From: Oxyruncus cristatus
Lineage: Eukaryota; Chordata; Aves; Passeriformes; Cotingidae
Assembly: GCA_013399855.1 (NCBI GenBank)
Contig: VXAY01006827.1
Location: 1,417,298-1,481,297 of the forward strand
DNA: 64,000 nucleotides
Direction of reading: 5' to 3'
The translations under genes were made by a program, and so were the position numbers. Each line of letters opens with the position of its first letter. Position 1 is the stretch's first letter. A model generated the notes under the pieces. It worked only from the letters and a program-made list of their open reading frames with translations. It did not search any database and was not told where the DNA came from. This document shows positions 11,701 through 22,800 of the stretch, piece after piece.

Positions 11701-14700
11701 AAGCAAGGTCTGTTTGCACCCCAAGAACCTTTTGGTTTCTGCAAGGGGCTCTAGGTGCAATCCCCCTGCCAATAGGAACCATTCTTCAAGACTTTAAAGC
11801 AGCTTGGATAGGAAGCTGGAGGGAGCTTGGGGGCCAGAAGGCACAGGAAAATTTCCATTCACTGAGTGGTCCATTATCACTTCAAGAAATAAGCAAAAAA
11901 ACCCAAATCCCAGTGGAAAACTACTGGGAAGGAAGCAGCACAACACATCTCCTGAGGACAGTAGTTAGAGTAACTAACGCCTCCTTGTGCCACTTCTATT
12001 GTAGCTGGTCCAAGGTATTTGCTTTTGTAAAGAAGCTATTGCAAACAAAACACTTCTGGTTTATTTTGCCATCACTGCTGCAGTACATCTCCAGCTGGTT
12101 AATGAGCTTGGCTGCTGTGTGTTATTAATTGTGTCAATTCTCATCCACCTTGAGATTTCCAGAAGTGAAGTCAGGCACGCCGGCCAGCAACACAAGAGTA
12201 TGTACAAGCAAACCCTATTCTACCATGGCTTCACAGGCTTCCCACACAATATAGAATCAAGAACACACACACACACAGCTTGGGGTGCAGTTCTGAAGTT
12301 CTTGCACGAGTCAGGATAGTCTTCAATATGACTATCTCTCTGCTGCTTGGTTGGGACAGTGAGAGATCTGTAATAGATGAACACAAAGCACATTATGTAG
12401 ACAAAGGAGGTCAGTTTTACCTCACAGCATCAGGAGACCCAGCACTGCCCCAAGGAAGCTTCCTGCAAAGCACACAGGAGCATGTGGCCTTGCACTACTA
12501 TTTAAAGCAATAAAACCTTTATTTTCTGTGTTTGCAGAGGAAGCAGACATCCCCTTGAGCACTGACTCAGTCTGCAATAGCTGAACATTACACAGTATTA
12601 ACTCTCTTGGTACTTCTACTGCCCTCTACTTCTGCTCCCCCAAAAACATATGTAGGAATGTGCTTCTCCAGCCCCCATCTCTTCTCTTTGTACACAGCTG
12701 AGATCAGAGAAGGGAACCCACACAAGGATAGCACAGAAGGGATTCCCCTAAAATAGCACTCCATCATTCCTCAGAATGCCAGGTGGTGTGTGGGGGGAGA
12801 TCATGCTCAGAGCCAACCCTCTCCCACACCTTTTGTGTTCAGTGCTGACTGAGCCAGGCTTTAGGCTCCTTTACTAACCCAGTATGCAAATAACTCTCAC
12901 ACAGCACAGCACTGACGCTGCTGCAGTCCAACCTGCCTGCAGGATCCATCTGAGCATGGAGGATAAGGATGCACATGCACGCGGGGGCAGGAGACTGGCA
13001 GCAAAGTCCCTTCTACTAAAAAAAAGTGTTATCCACTAAAAGGACACTCTCTTGATCCCACAGGTGTTGGAGATGCTGCTCTAATGGCATGAGCTGCTCA
13101 CAGTCACCACCTGCATGCAAGCAGAGGGGATGACCTGCTTCACTGCCTCTTCTTGGAGAGGCCCCTCTGGTCCTCCAGCCCATGAGACATCACGAGGGCA
13201 AACATCTGATTTTGTCCTTTTAGCGATGCAGTGACAGCACCTCTCCTGTGAGAGCCGTCACCCCCAGGTGATGTGATAAAGCACAGAACAGACCAACTTC
13301 TGAACATCTCTTGCTACTACAGGTGCCAACTTCAGGCCACCTCTCGAGCCGTCAGTGGCACAGGAATATAAAGTCAGGTTGTGTTCACTGCCTTTGCCAG
13401 GTCATCCAAGGGCTCACGTCTCAGCAAGTGCCTGGTTAACAGTAAAAGCTGACATGCACAAGGAGGAAGCATCAGGCTCTGATAACAACGTCAGAAAAAG
13501 CAAATGGTATTGGGCATATGTCACATTAACCTGCCTGGAGAAATAAGAGGAGCATCCAATCCACCGCACAGCCTGAAATAATATATTGAGGCAGCTGCTC
13601 TCTCAGAGCTGAGACAGGAAGCCAGTGAGGAGCCAGCACGCCCCACTTTACACCGGTGCTGGCAGTGCCAGCCCGGGCCAGCTGGCAAGAGCTCCCCTGG
13701 GGCCACCTGCTAGGTGAAGATGGGTGGCCAACGTGTCTGCCTTCCTCTCCACATGTGCTCCCCCTGACTCCAACTACAGAGTCGGGCAGCAGGGCACCCA
13801 CCTGCTGGGCTTGCAGGGACCCAGCAGATGGTAAAACTGCAGGGCTCCAAGGGAGAAACAAAGTCAGAGCACGTGCCAATAGGGAAACCTTTCCCCTGTC
13901 CATGCAGAAAAAAACCAGACCACAGACCTACAAAGTAAAGCAAAGCCCTGGGTCTGCTTTACCCTCCTGAACCAAGTCTGCCCAGGCAGTTATGATCAGA
14001 TTATTTGATTTTTGCCTCAGCGCTGAGAGTTGTTGAATACCATGAAAAACGATGAGAAATGCAGGACAAATCCGCACAGCTTTTGCTTCCATCTCCAAGA
14101 CTGAGACAGATCTTTGGGTGGGTTTATGATGAAATCCCCACATGGCTTTCTTTCATTAATGCTGATGACTCAGTGCAGTGTCATTGCTCACCAAAACGTC
14201 AGCAATGTCTTCCTAGGAAGGACAACTGAACTTTGGCATATGGATTTGCAGGACTACTAGAAAGTTCTTGAAGTTAATGTCTCACTGATTCGACACATGA
14301 AAGCAAGACAGCCACAAAGGATATACAGAAGTACCTGATCTGTTTGACGGCATAAACAGGAAAAAATATTAGATAATAAATGCCCATAGATCTGTGGAAT
14401 AAGTCTGGTGAGATTCTCTGTGTTGGGGTCTCTTCCCTCATCTTACACCCTCCCCTTTTAATTTCAATAAAGGCACGTGAAGGTAGTCAACTTCCTTACA
14501 GCCTCTGCACAAGTCCCAGAAGCGTTTCCATGTGGAGACTTCTGACAGACCTAAAGCCAAATTACTCAACCCAGAATGACACTGACCCTTTCAAGCAATG
14601 ATGTAGTATGTACCATAAAGCCAAGCCATCACCTCATTCTATCGTGTTTGATGTTCATTTCACGGTGGGGTTTTCATATTTAACGCTGCATGCCAGAAAA

Positions 14701-15158
14701 AAAATATTTTTAAAAACCCTGCTAGTTAAAGCTGCAGCGCTGATACTTTACCGTCGGTATCAAGCACAGGCTGGCGAACAAACTAGCGGTACCCGTGTAA
14801 TAAAGCGACACCGGGAAGTCTTTGTGGAAAGATGCTGTTCTGGGATAAAAATCAAGGAAGAGCAGCCGATCCCCCGCGCAGCTCCATCCCACCGCGCCCT
14901 CCCCCGCCCCCCGGGGGTGCCGCAGGGCGGGCCGGCCGCGATGCCCCGCACCCGCGGGCGGCGTCACCCCTCCGGGAACCCCCTCAGGAAGGGAACCCCC
15001 TCAGGAAGGGAACCCGTCCGTCCCCGCCCCGCACCCCGCGCCCGGCGGGGCTGTTCCCTCGCCTCCCGCTCCATCCCTCGGGAGGAGCCGCGCCCGCCGT
15101 CCCGCTCACCTGCCAGGGCGGCGGCGCCCAGGAGGGCGAGCAGCGCCGGCGGCCCCAT
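5670..15158 (-). CDS. CHGB: CHGB, chromogranin B (secretogranin-1), complete, five exons
   Basis: Chromogranin B is an acidic, calcium-binding granin. It is packed into dense-core secretory granules of neuroendocrine cells and cut by prohormone convertases into peptides (family knowledge). I joined exons 15110-15158, 11216-11259, 9888-9981, 6724-8495 and 5670-5753: 2043 nt, 680 residues plus stop, all phases matching. Residues 1-17 form a leucine/alanine-rich signal peptide starting [17 protein letters not shown]. The granin disulfide loop is C35 to C56, enclosing [16 protein letters not shown]. The large fourth exon encodes an extremely Glu/Ser/Arg/His-rich chain with many dibasic sites. The best conserved part is C-terminal: [10 protein letters not shown] near 564-574, [15 protein letters not shown] near 612-625, and the final [18 protein letters not shown]. 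The ATG follows from the signal peptide and lies within a CpG-rich promoter. The gene runs convergent to TRMT6 and in the same direction as SHLD1, as in human. Confidence 0.97.
6724..8495 (-). CDS. CHGB: CHGB exon 4 (large acidic exon)
   Basis: The exon is 1772 nt: two bases completing Ser63, then 590 codons (residues 64-653). The acceptor is GTTACAG and the donor GAG|GTATGT. The open frame continues upstream of the acceptor to 8580, but that part is intronic: its first 29 residues do not resemble CHGB, and the phase fits exon 3 only at 8495. The exon contains a 12-bp Ser/Glu tandem repeat and a run of seven Glu. Long open frames on the opposite strand and in other frames are by-products of its biased composition. 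Confidence 0.96.
7240..7260 (-). repeat. CHGB: Polyglutamate-coding GAG repeat in CHGB
   Basis: Seven identical GAG codons in a row (CTC on the plus strand) encode Glu475-Glu481. A pure trinucleotide run like this can change length by slippage. Confidence 0.95.
7585..7620 (-). repeat. CHGB: 12-bp x 3 tandem repeat coding for Ser/Glu in CHGB
   Basis: Three perfect copies of TTCACTGCTCTC (plus strand) encode three ESSE units, residues 355-366. The repeat keeps the reading frame because its unit is four codons. Confidence 0.95.
9888..9981 (-). CDS. CHGB: CHGB exon 3 (granin disulfide loop)
   Basis: This 94-nt exon has acceptor TTCTAG and donor AGA|GTAAGT. It encodes [20 protein letters not shown] then [11 protein letters not shown], including both cysteines of the N-terminal loop that helps sort granins to granules. 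The last base starts the split codon for Ser63. Confidence 0.96.
11216..11259 (-). CDS. CHGB: CHGB exon 2
   Basis: A 44-nt exon encoding [14 protein letters not shown], with acceptor TTCCAG and donor ATG|GTGAGT. It completes Gly17 from exon 1 and ends in phase 0. It is too short to be found by open-frame length. It is placed by phase and by resemblance to the mammalian segment just after the signal peptide (PVDNRNHNEGM). Confidence 0.94.
11503..11697. repeat. A/C-only low-complexity tract in CHGB intron 1
   Basis: Nearly 200 bases are almost free of G and T on the plus strand. They include four CCAA units in a row and many AAACCC-type words. The complementary strand is G/T-rich with closely spaced GG pairs. 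Open frames across it (rich in Lys/Asn/Pro, or in Phe/Gly/Trp) are artefacts. Similar tracts lie at 18896-18960, 50109-50283 and 61849-61942. Confidence 0.85.
14974..15015. repeat. 17-bp tandem repeat in the CHGB CpG-rich region
   Basis: GGGAACCCCCTCAGGAA occurs at 14974-14990 and 14991-15007, followed by a partial third copy. It lies in CHGB intron 1, about 100 bases from the exon 1 donor. Confidence 0.9.
15110..15158 (-). CDS. CHGB: CHGB exon 1, coding part (signal peptide)
   Basis: The 49 coding nt run from ATG at 15158-15156 to the donor GCAG|GTGAGC. They encode a hydrophobic signal peptide, [16 protein letters not shown], plus the first base of Gly17. An in-frame ATG upstream would have to cross the GC-rich promoter; this one gives a normal granin leader. 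Confidence 0.95.
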
Positions 15159-15330
15159 CGCGGCTGGGCTGCGCTCGGCTCGGCGCTGCTTAAAAGGGGG
15201 ACCGGGGGCGGAGGGGACGGGCGGGGGGCCCCGCCGGGAGCTGCNCCACAGGCTGGGAAAGCCGAGCGCCTTCTCCCTTCCTTGGCGACTACCGCGTCCG
15301 TCCTTCCTGCTCTCCGCCTAGGTACTCGCA

Positions 15331-18300
15331 AGACCCCTTTGCATCCCCCCCGCCCCCCCATTCCTCGGAAAAGGGGAAAAGCGGGGCTTCCCTGCCTCTT
15401 TCTCCAGCTCAGAGGATGTGGTATCGTCCTTAGGTCTTTCCCACTGTCAGAGGATGCCGAGCCTCTACCTACAGGGAGGAGGTGCGGTAACCCATCCCTC
15501 TTAAAACAGCTTTCACAAGGAATCACCGCCGCGTTTCCACATCCATTTCCGATCAAAGCCTCTCCAAGCACTGCAGCAGCCTTCTCTTCCTGGAAGGTTT
15601 TTGTCCCTTCCCCTCAAATCGTTGCCCCCTCCTCTCCCGGCCTCCCCCTACCCCCATACACAGCAAACCCAGAACAAGAGAATGACTACGGAGTGATCCC
15701 GGTCATCTGGCAGGTGAATGACATGCAGTGTTCCTCAAGAGTTTTACCGCGGAAATCACTGCTCTTGGCATCCATCTCTGCAGACAAATCTCTTATTTAC
15801 TGTGATGATGCCCTGGGGAGCCAGAGGAAACCTACGGACATCAAATTTTATATCCTTTTCTTTAACAGCCCCCACTGTCCCAATTAGTCCTTGTGACAGT
15901 TATGACGAGCTCTCCACAGAGCAAGTCCAAATGCTCCGCCCAGTTCCCTTCAGAAGCAGGCAAAGCTCTGAGTCTATTTTGGTTTTCTTTTCGTTAACTC
16001 TCCAAGGGCCACCTCCAAATTATGTGTGTTTTTCAGTTTTCTTCTTTGTTTGTCCTCAGAGCTAAGCAGATGGCTCTCTAATTGCCGGTGTTCACGGAGG
16101 ACAATGGATCTATACATCAAAATGGCAGTTATTTCTATCATTGTTCTGTGTATTATTTTATTAACAATGCCAGGCTGCTGTAACCATATAGCCTTTAAAA
16201 CATATGAAACAGGACGCAAGAACAATACTCCAGTTGAACTCACATGAGGCTTCACTTGGTGCACAAGGGAAGCAGGAACTTCAGCTCCATCTGAAGCCTG
16301 TTTCAGAAGACAGCCTTTAACACCAGCAGAGGCGAAACCAGACACCTTGTTCATCTTGCATTCGGATTACAATTTCTGCAAAATAACAGAATCCAGTTAC
16401 ATGGCCACCATGGGAAGAAAATCACCTGCAACATCTTCTCTCGGTCTTCTCTCAGCCTCCCCCTCCTGCATTCTGTTCCCACGCTGCCTATGCAAGCCCC
16501 AGTCTCCCCAAAGAAGCAGATGCTTCTTTGGAAATCACTACCCTTGGCCTTGGGAAATCAAGAGTCTGATTCAAAAGACTATGACGAATTTCACTGCCTC
16601 CAAGGTCCCCATGTCCTCCTCTGTCTATGCGGGGATTCAGCCTGTCCTCAACCTTCTCAGTGGCTCATAAGAAAGAATTTTAAGTGAAACATTTGCCTTT
16701 TAAGCATTCTCTGCTTCTCCAGGCATATAAATAGCACTCTCTGCTTATCCTTGTGTAACTCCTCTACTCCAGCATTTGCCTGGCTTCACTTATCTTGAAC
16801 ATGACAGACAAAAGGGGCAAGTGATAAAAAGATGCTGAATAAAAGCTATTTTAGTTCCTATGAAGTACTGACACTAAGTACCTGTATTGCACAAGTCCCA
16901 TTGATAGTCACTACAACCACCACTACAGAATTCTTCTTGCTTCAGAAGAGAGGTGAGGTCAGGCAGTCCCACACACCTGCCTCACATGGCTTCTAATCCA
17001 TCCCCTGCACCACGGCAGGAATCACTGGGGCTTCACAGCTGTTTTCTCTGCGACTCGTATTTCTCTGTGACCCTCTGTATTTGATTTGCAGGATTTCTCT
17101 GAAATGCTCCCTCAGCATTGTGTGGGCTGATCCTGAAGGACCAAGAAGTCCTATATTTGCCACGGGCAAATGAAGATGTCAAAGCACTGCTGGGCAATGT
17201 TTTGCCATCAGTTACATCACGGTCTACACGGGAGCAACATGTTCATGCCGTCAGATTTGATCGGAACTGAAGTTACAAAGATTTGCAAGTTTTGCAGGAG
17301 ATCTGTTACAGGTCCATGGACAGAACTGGATGGAGTAGATATCTAATTCCATCTTCAGGGTAGGATTTCAAAACACGATCCAGCAGACTTTTTGCCAGCA
17401 GTGGAAAACCAGAGCCATCCAAGCATCTTGCCCACAGTTAATTCAGTCAGACTCTATATTCAAAACAATGTTGCTTCACATGGACCCTTGCAGCCAGGTA
17501 TGAGCTGGGATGAGTTTCCCCTCAGAGTAGGAGCAAGATGTGGCTGCACTAAATCAGGATTACTGCAGGCAGTGGCGTATTTCACTTGATCAGTTGTGAG
17601 TGGCACACCCCAAACCTCCCTTCTCAGATGTGTCAGTACTTCGACTGCAGTGACACACACGCCTCATAATGTTGTGACAACCTATTGCTCTATGAATAAA
17701 CAGTATTTATCCTGCTGGATTCCCTAAAATACAAATGCTTTAAAAAATTACACATTTGGCTCATTCTAGAAGCTAGAACTTCAAAGGATGACAAGCAAAT
17801 TTCTGCATCTGAACTCCTTCTAAATCGAGAGGAGACTGCTTGGGGAATATGAGGATCGCTCTTCTAATTAGATGTGCTACTGGGATTATCTTCATCTTTG
17901 GGTGCCAGTTAGTTTTCATGGAATTAAAATACTGCAGCCTATCTCGTGAACAAACTCAGCTCTTTCATCCTAAGGGGAAAGATCTGGAGGAAAACAATTG
18001 AATCAGAAAAGCCAGCACCTAAGGGACACCATCTATCCGGTTTCAGTAAGAGCAACAAAAATCCTTTCAGAGGTCTTATCACATGCAGTGCTAGTTGCAG
18101 CACAACAGATAATGGATCTGCACAGGTGCCTGGGCTTTGCTGCTTCTATACATCACCCTACACATACATCTACCCACCAGCTGTTACAGTGGCTTCAGGA
18201 TGGTGCAACACAGAGTTGAACTATACCCCAGGAACTGAGTTATCATCTTAGTAGCTCTACGGTGAGGCAGGATCGGGTGCCTCCTAGTTCATACGGTGAC

Positions 18301-19610
18301 AGACTTCAGGGGAATTAAAATCCATCAGACGCATCCACTGGAGAGGGAACAGGCCAGTGCTCAGCTGGATCTCATCCACACTGGATCCAAACATGGGCCA
18401 GCGAAGCAGAAGGGCCAACCTTCCAGGGGTGCATGTGCCCATATACACACCAAATCTCTACAGGCCTCCAGTCAAAGCCTCTCTTTAGTGTCAAAAACTT
18501 TCTTCAAAGGAAATCTGAAGAATTTACAGCTTCAGAACCAGAAGAACCTTAGAAGTTCAGTGCAACTCTTCTTGAATTGTCTTTCTTGGTCTTTTTTCAA
18601 AAAGCAGCAGATTTTGCTCACTTGTAACCCTCATGTCTTCCACGCAGGATCCTTCTAGCTCCGGTTCTTCAGTGATATATCTATGCCACAGAAGTAAGGT
18701 TAAATATTATATGGACAGACTAAAAGGAGGTTTAAAATCTGCCTACAAGACCTGTCATAACTGTTAAGGGATATGAAAAATGCATGCACAGACTGCTGTG
18801 GTCTTCTGGAGAAAGCCCTGTGCTAGCTAATACAAATCTTCAGGACCTCTGGATACACTGACAGGCTACAGAACCTGTAAACGGATCACCAGAATAAAAA
18901 AACAACAAAAAACCCCCCACAAAACCAAACACAAAAGGAAGCCAAAGCCAGAACAAAGGCGACAGAGAACAGACCAAGTATAAACACAACCATTTCCCCA
19001 ACACCCCAGGTTTTCTTCACGTATGCTGCTCACACACACCTATCTCCAGCCCCCCAGTCATTCCTCCCTCAGTGTTTGTTAGCTCAGATGGCAGAAAACT
19101 GGATTATGCTGCAATACAAAAATAAGCACATAAACAAAAAGCAGCCTTTGGGGCATAGGGAACAAAAGACAATTTTTCCATACTGCACTGTCAGCATGAT
19201 TGCCACCAAAAAGCAGTGCCACTTCCAAGGTCCTTCCCTGATAGCAGCTCACTGACCTTGCTTGCTCCAGGCAGTAAATGCAACTTAGCTCTTGCAATTA
19301 CACTGGGAATTACCACGGGAAAGATGGGATTGATGTGAAACAACATGCACATTTCCTCTTGCAAGAGAAGGTTGGAATTTGCCTAATACTGTTGCACCAC
19401 TGGGATTTTTAGTCACAAGACTCTTCATTTTGCCTGTGCTGCCACTTCTAACCTGATCTGCTGCCAGAACATGATCTGCTGGAGTCCTAGTCAAAACCTA
19501 CCACTCCAGATGAACCACCCATCAAGTTAAAATGCAGCAGGGGCCTAAGAAGCCCTTACATGATTACTCGTGGCTTTATAGATTTGGCTATGACTAAATC
19601 TTCTCGTAGT
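15331..19610. other. Intergenic DNA upstream of CHGB, no gene seen
   Basis: The sequence returns to ordinary base composition after the CHGB CpG region. I found no recognisable protein family, exon or structured RNA. Open frames of 60-130 codons are short, lack splice support and look random. Regulatory elements for CHGB may lie here but I cannot identify them. Confidence 0.5.
18896..18960. repeat. A/C-rich low-complexity tract
   Basis: Short tract of AAAACAAC, AACCCCCCAC and ACAAAACC words with few G or T. It has the same style as the longer tracts at 11503, 50109 and 61849. Confidence 0.65.
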
Positions 19611-19823
19611 CTCACAGAATCACACGGGTTGGAAAGGACCTCGGAGATCATCAAGTTCAACCCTTCATCCAATATCACTGTGGTTACCAGACCATGGCAC
19701 TAAGTGTCACATCCAGTCTCATCTTAAAAACCTCCAGGGACGGAGAATCCACCACCTCCCTGGGCAGCCCATTCCAATGTCTGATTACCCTCTCTGTAAA
19801 AAAACTTCTTCCTAATATCTAAG
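19611..19823 (-). mobile_element. CR1 LINE, 3' end fragment
   Basis: On the minus strand this reads as the end of CR1 ORF2: RKKFF, then FQWAAQGG-type wording in another frame and, in frame, [20 protein letters not shown] coding. The 3'UTR follows, with its GATGATCTCCGAGGTCCTTT core, and it ends at TGATTCTGTGAG. It is heavily 5'-truncated, as most CR1 copies are, and cannot encode a protein. Confidence 0.9.
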
Positions 19824-22800
19824 GATCTCGGCTATAGTGAAATTGCCTTGCTGACAACAGAAGCCACCTCCACAGCCCCAGGTGCCTCCTGCTCTACAAG
19901 GGGGGAAGTGAGGGCACCCCAACACCCTCCTCACCAGAGACAAGTCCTGGACAACGAACAGTCCCCAAAAGCTGCCAACGTGTCTCTCTGGCCTGGCTTT
20001 TGGATGGTTGGAATCACTGCAGGACTGGAGTTCCCAGGCAGTTGATGCCCAGAGATGCTGCGTCACATGCTGAGAGTGCTGGAGCCTCTCACCCTCCAGC
20101 CTGGGCACAGCTGAGCTGCACGTGGAGATGCTCCCCCCAAAAAAAACTCCTCCACAAAACAACCCCCGCCAGACCACCCCTGCATTTATTTTTTAAAGTT
20201 TGCAATTAATCGCACTGGTAACCTCACGGTGAAGTTTGGGGCTTGTGCAGTAGGATGTAAAACAGGATAGAAATTTCTTTCAGCAAGCAAAAAAAAGCTG
20301 ACTTAAGCCCTCATATTTTGAGTACTCCTTCTCATTAAGCAAAAATGACTTTAACAGTTGCCTTTGCACTGCAAATAATTTCATTTAGGCAATTAAATTG
20401 CCCCATTCAGTGTTTCTGCCTGCCTTTTGTCAACTATATATGTTCCATTTAATATTTAAAGACTGGGGTGCTAGTCTGGCTTACTTAGTAATTAATTTCT
20501 TTAAATATTTATAGCACTTTGGCTCTCAGCAAGGGTTCTGTTTTGTAAGAACGATATTGTTCTGTTGTTGATAGTGTCATGGAAATTTCAGAGGCAAATT
20601 TCTATTTTGTAAAATAAAAATATATAGATTTCTGCAACAGACTGAAATTGTTTCAAAGTAAAGGTTTTACTACTGAATGATGTATGTACTGAAAAAAAAA
20701 ATAAATCCAATTATGCCCTTGCACATAATTCCAGACTGGAAACACAGTGCTGAGAGATCTGTTTCGTGGCAGCCGTACTCACACTGCAAAAGGAATTGCC
20801 AAAGAAATTTTCCATCACCTCCCTTTTAATCCCCGCTGGCACTAAGAACAGAAACCCAGCTGCAAAAAGGCCCTGTGAAAGAGAGAGCAAAACCTACAAA
20901 ATTCAAGAGGAGATTTTGCTATGATCTCTTCCCCCTAGAATGTAATATTTGGGGGTTTTTTTGCACACCCTGATTTTAAGACTTTTAGGCTCTTTGTGTG
21001 AAACGCTGTGTCCTCATAAAAAAGGCTTAAGAGGCTTAAGCTTAAAGGCAGCCTTAGGAAACAAAAATACCTGGAAGATACTCTGTCAGTATAAGTTTGT
21101 CTAGTAACCCTCAGGGTGGAAAGGTGATGCAAACATGAAAAGCAGGAAAAGAGACCATGAAAGACACTCTACTACCCTGGATATGAGAAAGAGGAAGCCA
21201 AAGTAGGTGGTTTTGCCAACTCTCATGTGAGGCATCCTGAGCTTGCAAAGTGTCATGTCCTGGCTCTGGGAAAAAAAGTTTCCACGTGCCTTGTCCTCCT
21301 CCAGGCAGATCCAAGTTGGGTGGCTGCGTCAGGGGGAGAATTTAGGCTCAAATGGGCCAAGTGTGGCAAAATCACACCGGGAACAAAGTTAAGAGGATAC
21401 CTCCTTTCAAGGTTAGGAGCACCCAAGGCTGACCAAGCAGTGCAAATGGATGATTGTCCCACCCAGGCTGAGGAGCTCTAAGGACAATCAGGGCTGTCAA
21501 GGGTGCCTGCTGCACTCAAATGCTGAAGTCTGGACTTTATCAGCTTCATTTCTCTCCCCTTGTGGCAGGCTGGGTGCTGACACCATCTCCCCTCATCAAG
21601 CACTAGCACCCTGTGGAATTGGGAACAGGAGGAAGTGGCACAGAAATCGGTCTGATCCTTGTCCAGCACACCACTGCATTTTGGGTCTAATTCACTGCTG
21701 CCTTTGGTAAGATTCCTCCAGCCTTCAAAACAGTAGTATCTCCTCAGTAGTATCTTCTGTACCTCCTCATCCCAGAAAATTTCTTTCCTCGGTAATTCAC
21801 GTGCCGTAAGTCTGTTCTTGAACACCAGACAAGCAGCATTAACACTCCCAGAGACAGAAACCCAGACGTGGGACTTGTCTGCACATACACACGTTTCTCA
21901 TCACTGCATGTGGAACTCGACCTGTGGGCGCCTCTTTCTGCTTTAAAGCACCAACATCTCAAGCCTTAGATCAACCTTTCCCTTCTCCTGAGTGAGAACA
22001 CAGATCACAAAAATAAGCCAGCCCTAAATACAAAACAAAGCGACTCCTCTGTACACGCAGCTATAAAGATGTGTTTTAAAAGAACACATTAGCAGTTATC
22101 CTATGGCCGCCTTTGGCTGTGTCCTCACACTCTCAGCCCCCAGCCCATGCCCAGAGCAGTGATGCTCTCTCAGGGACCAGCCAAACCCAGGGAGAAATGA
22201 GGAGATAAGGATGCAAACACAAGCTGGCCTCACAGAACACATGCTGAGCTGCTTTTTAAACAAGTGGCCTGGGCCAGAGACACAAAAATCTCTATTATTA
22301 TTTCAACCTCTAGTTGCAGCCTTCTGAGAGGAGTTGCCTGTTAGACAAAGATATAAGTGTGTATGTCCTGCCCTCTCACTCTTTCTCTGAAGCTTCCAGA
22401 TACCCAAAACAAGCTGCTGGGAACTTAGAACCAACCAACTAGTGAAAGGCACACTGAAAATGTGTCGCAGGGCATAGCATCCCCACCTCAGTATCTGTAA
22501 TCACAGAATCATCCCACTTCTCTGGCTGGGAGGTGCTGATTTTAGCACCTGTTTAGCAGCATTTCTGGCTCACGTACTGTATCTTACCCAGAAATGCAGA
22601 CAATGCTGGATAGTGTCACCTGCCCTAAGGCTGACTGACATTTCCCGTTACAAGAACCCACCTTCTAGGGCGAGTGAAAGTTTGTTCAGCTTGAACTGAG
22701 GGTGAAATTTTCCATGACAGGTGTTCTTTCATTGCAAGACTTTCCCTCTCAATTCACAGCACCTGCAGACAAACAGGCCATTGCAAAAGCAATTTAAATA

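Larger units (their letters stand above)
14860..15330 (-). promoter_or_regulatory. CHGB: CpG-rich region and promoter of CHGB
   Basis: A sharp rise in G+C and CpG surrounds the first CHGB exon. On the minus strand a TATA-like CTTTTAAG (15189-15196) lies about 31 bases upstream of the ATG, preceded by GC-box-like runs. If it were the TATA box the 5'UTR would be only a few bases, so the real start may be further upstream. I found no perfect cAMP-response element. The single N at 15245 falls here. Confidence 0.65.

Noticed and set aside
11359..11782. Frames rich in Lys/Asn/Pro (plus) or Phe/Gly/Trp (minus) near 11.5 kb, with similar ones near 50.1 and 61.8 kb
   Set aside because: They are translations of A/C low-complexity tracts and carry no protein signal.
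12267..12281. Short CA repeat, and a similar one near 29276-29287
   Set aside because: Too short and ordinary to report as a microsatellite of interest.
14608..15887. Plus-strand frames of 237 and 351 codons over the CHGB promoter
   Set aside because: GC-rich DNA is poor in stop codons. The frames are Pro/Arg/Ala-rich, contain an N, run antisense to CHGB exon 1 and show no family resemblance.
22501..22545. TCACAGAATCAT reminiscent of the end of a minus-strand CR1
   Set aside because: The similarity stops after about a dozen bases; the following sequence does not match CR1 tails seen elsewhere in the window.
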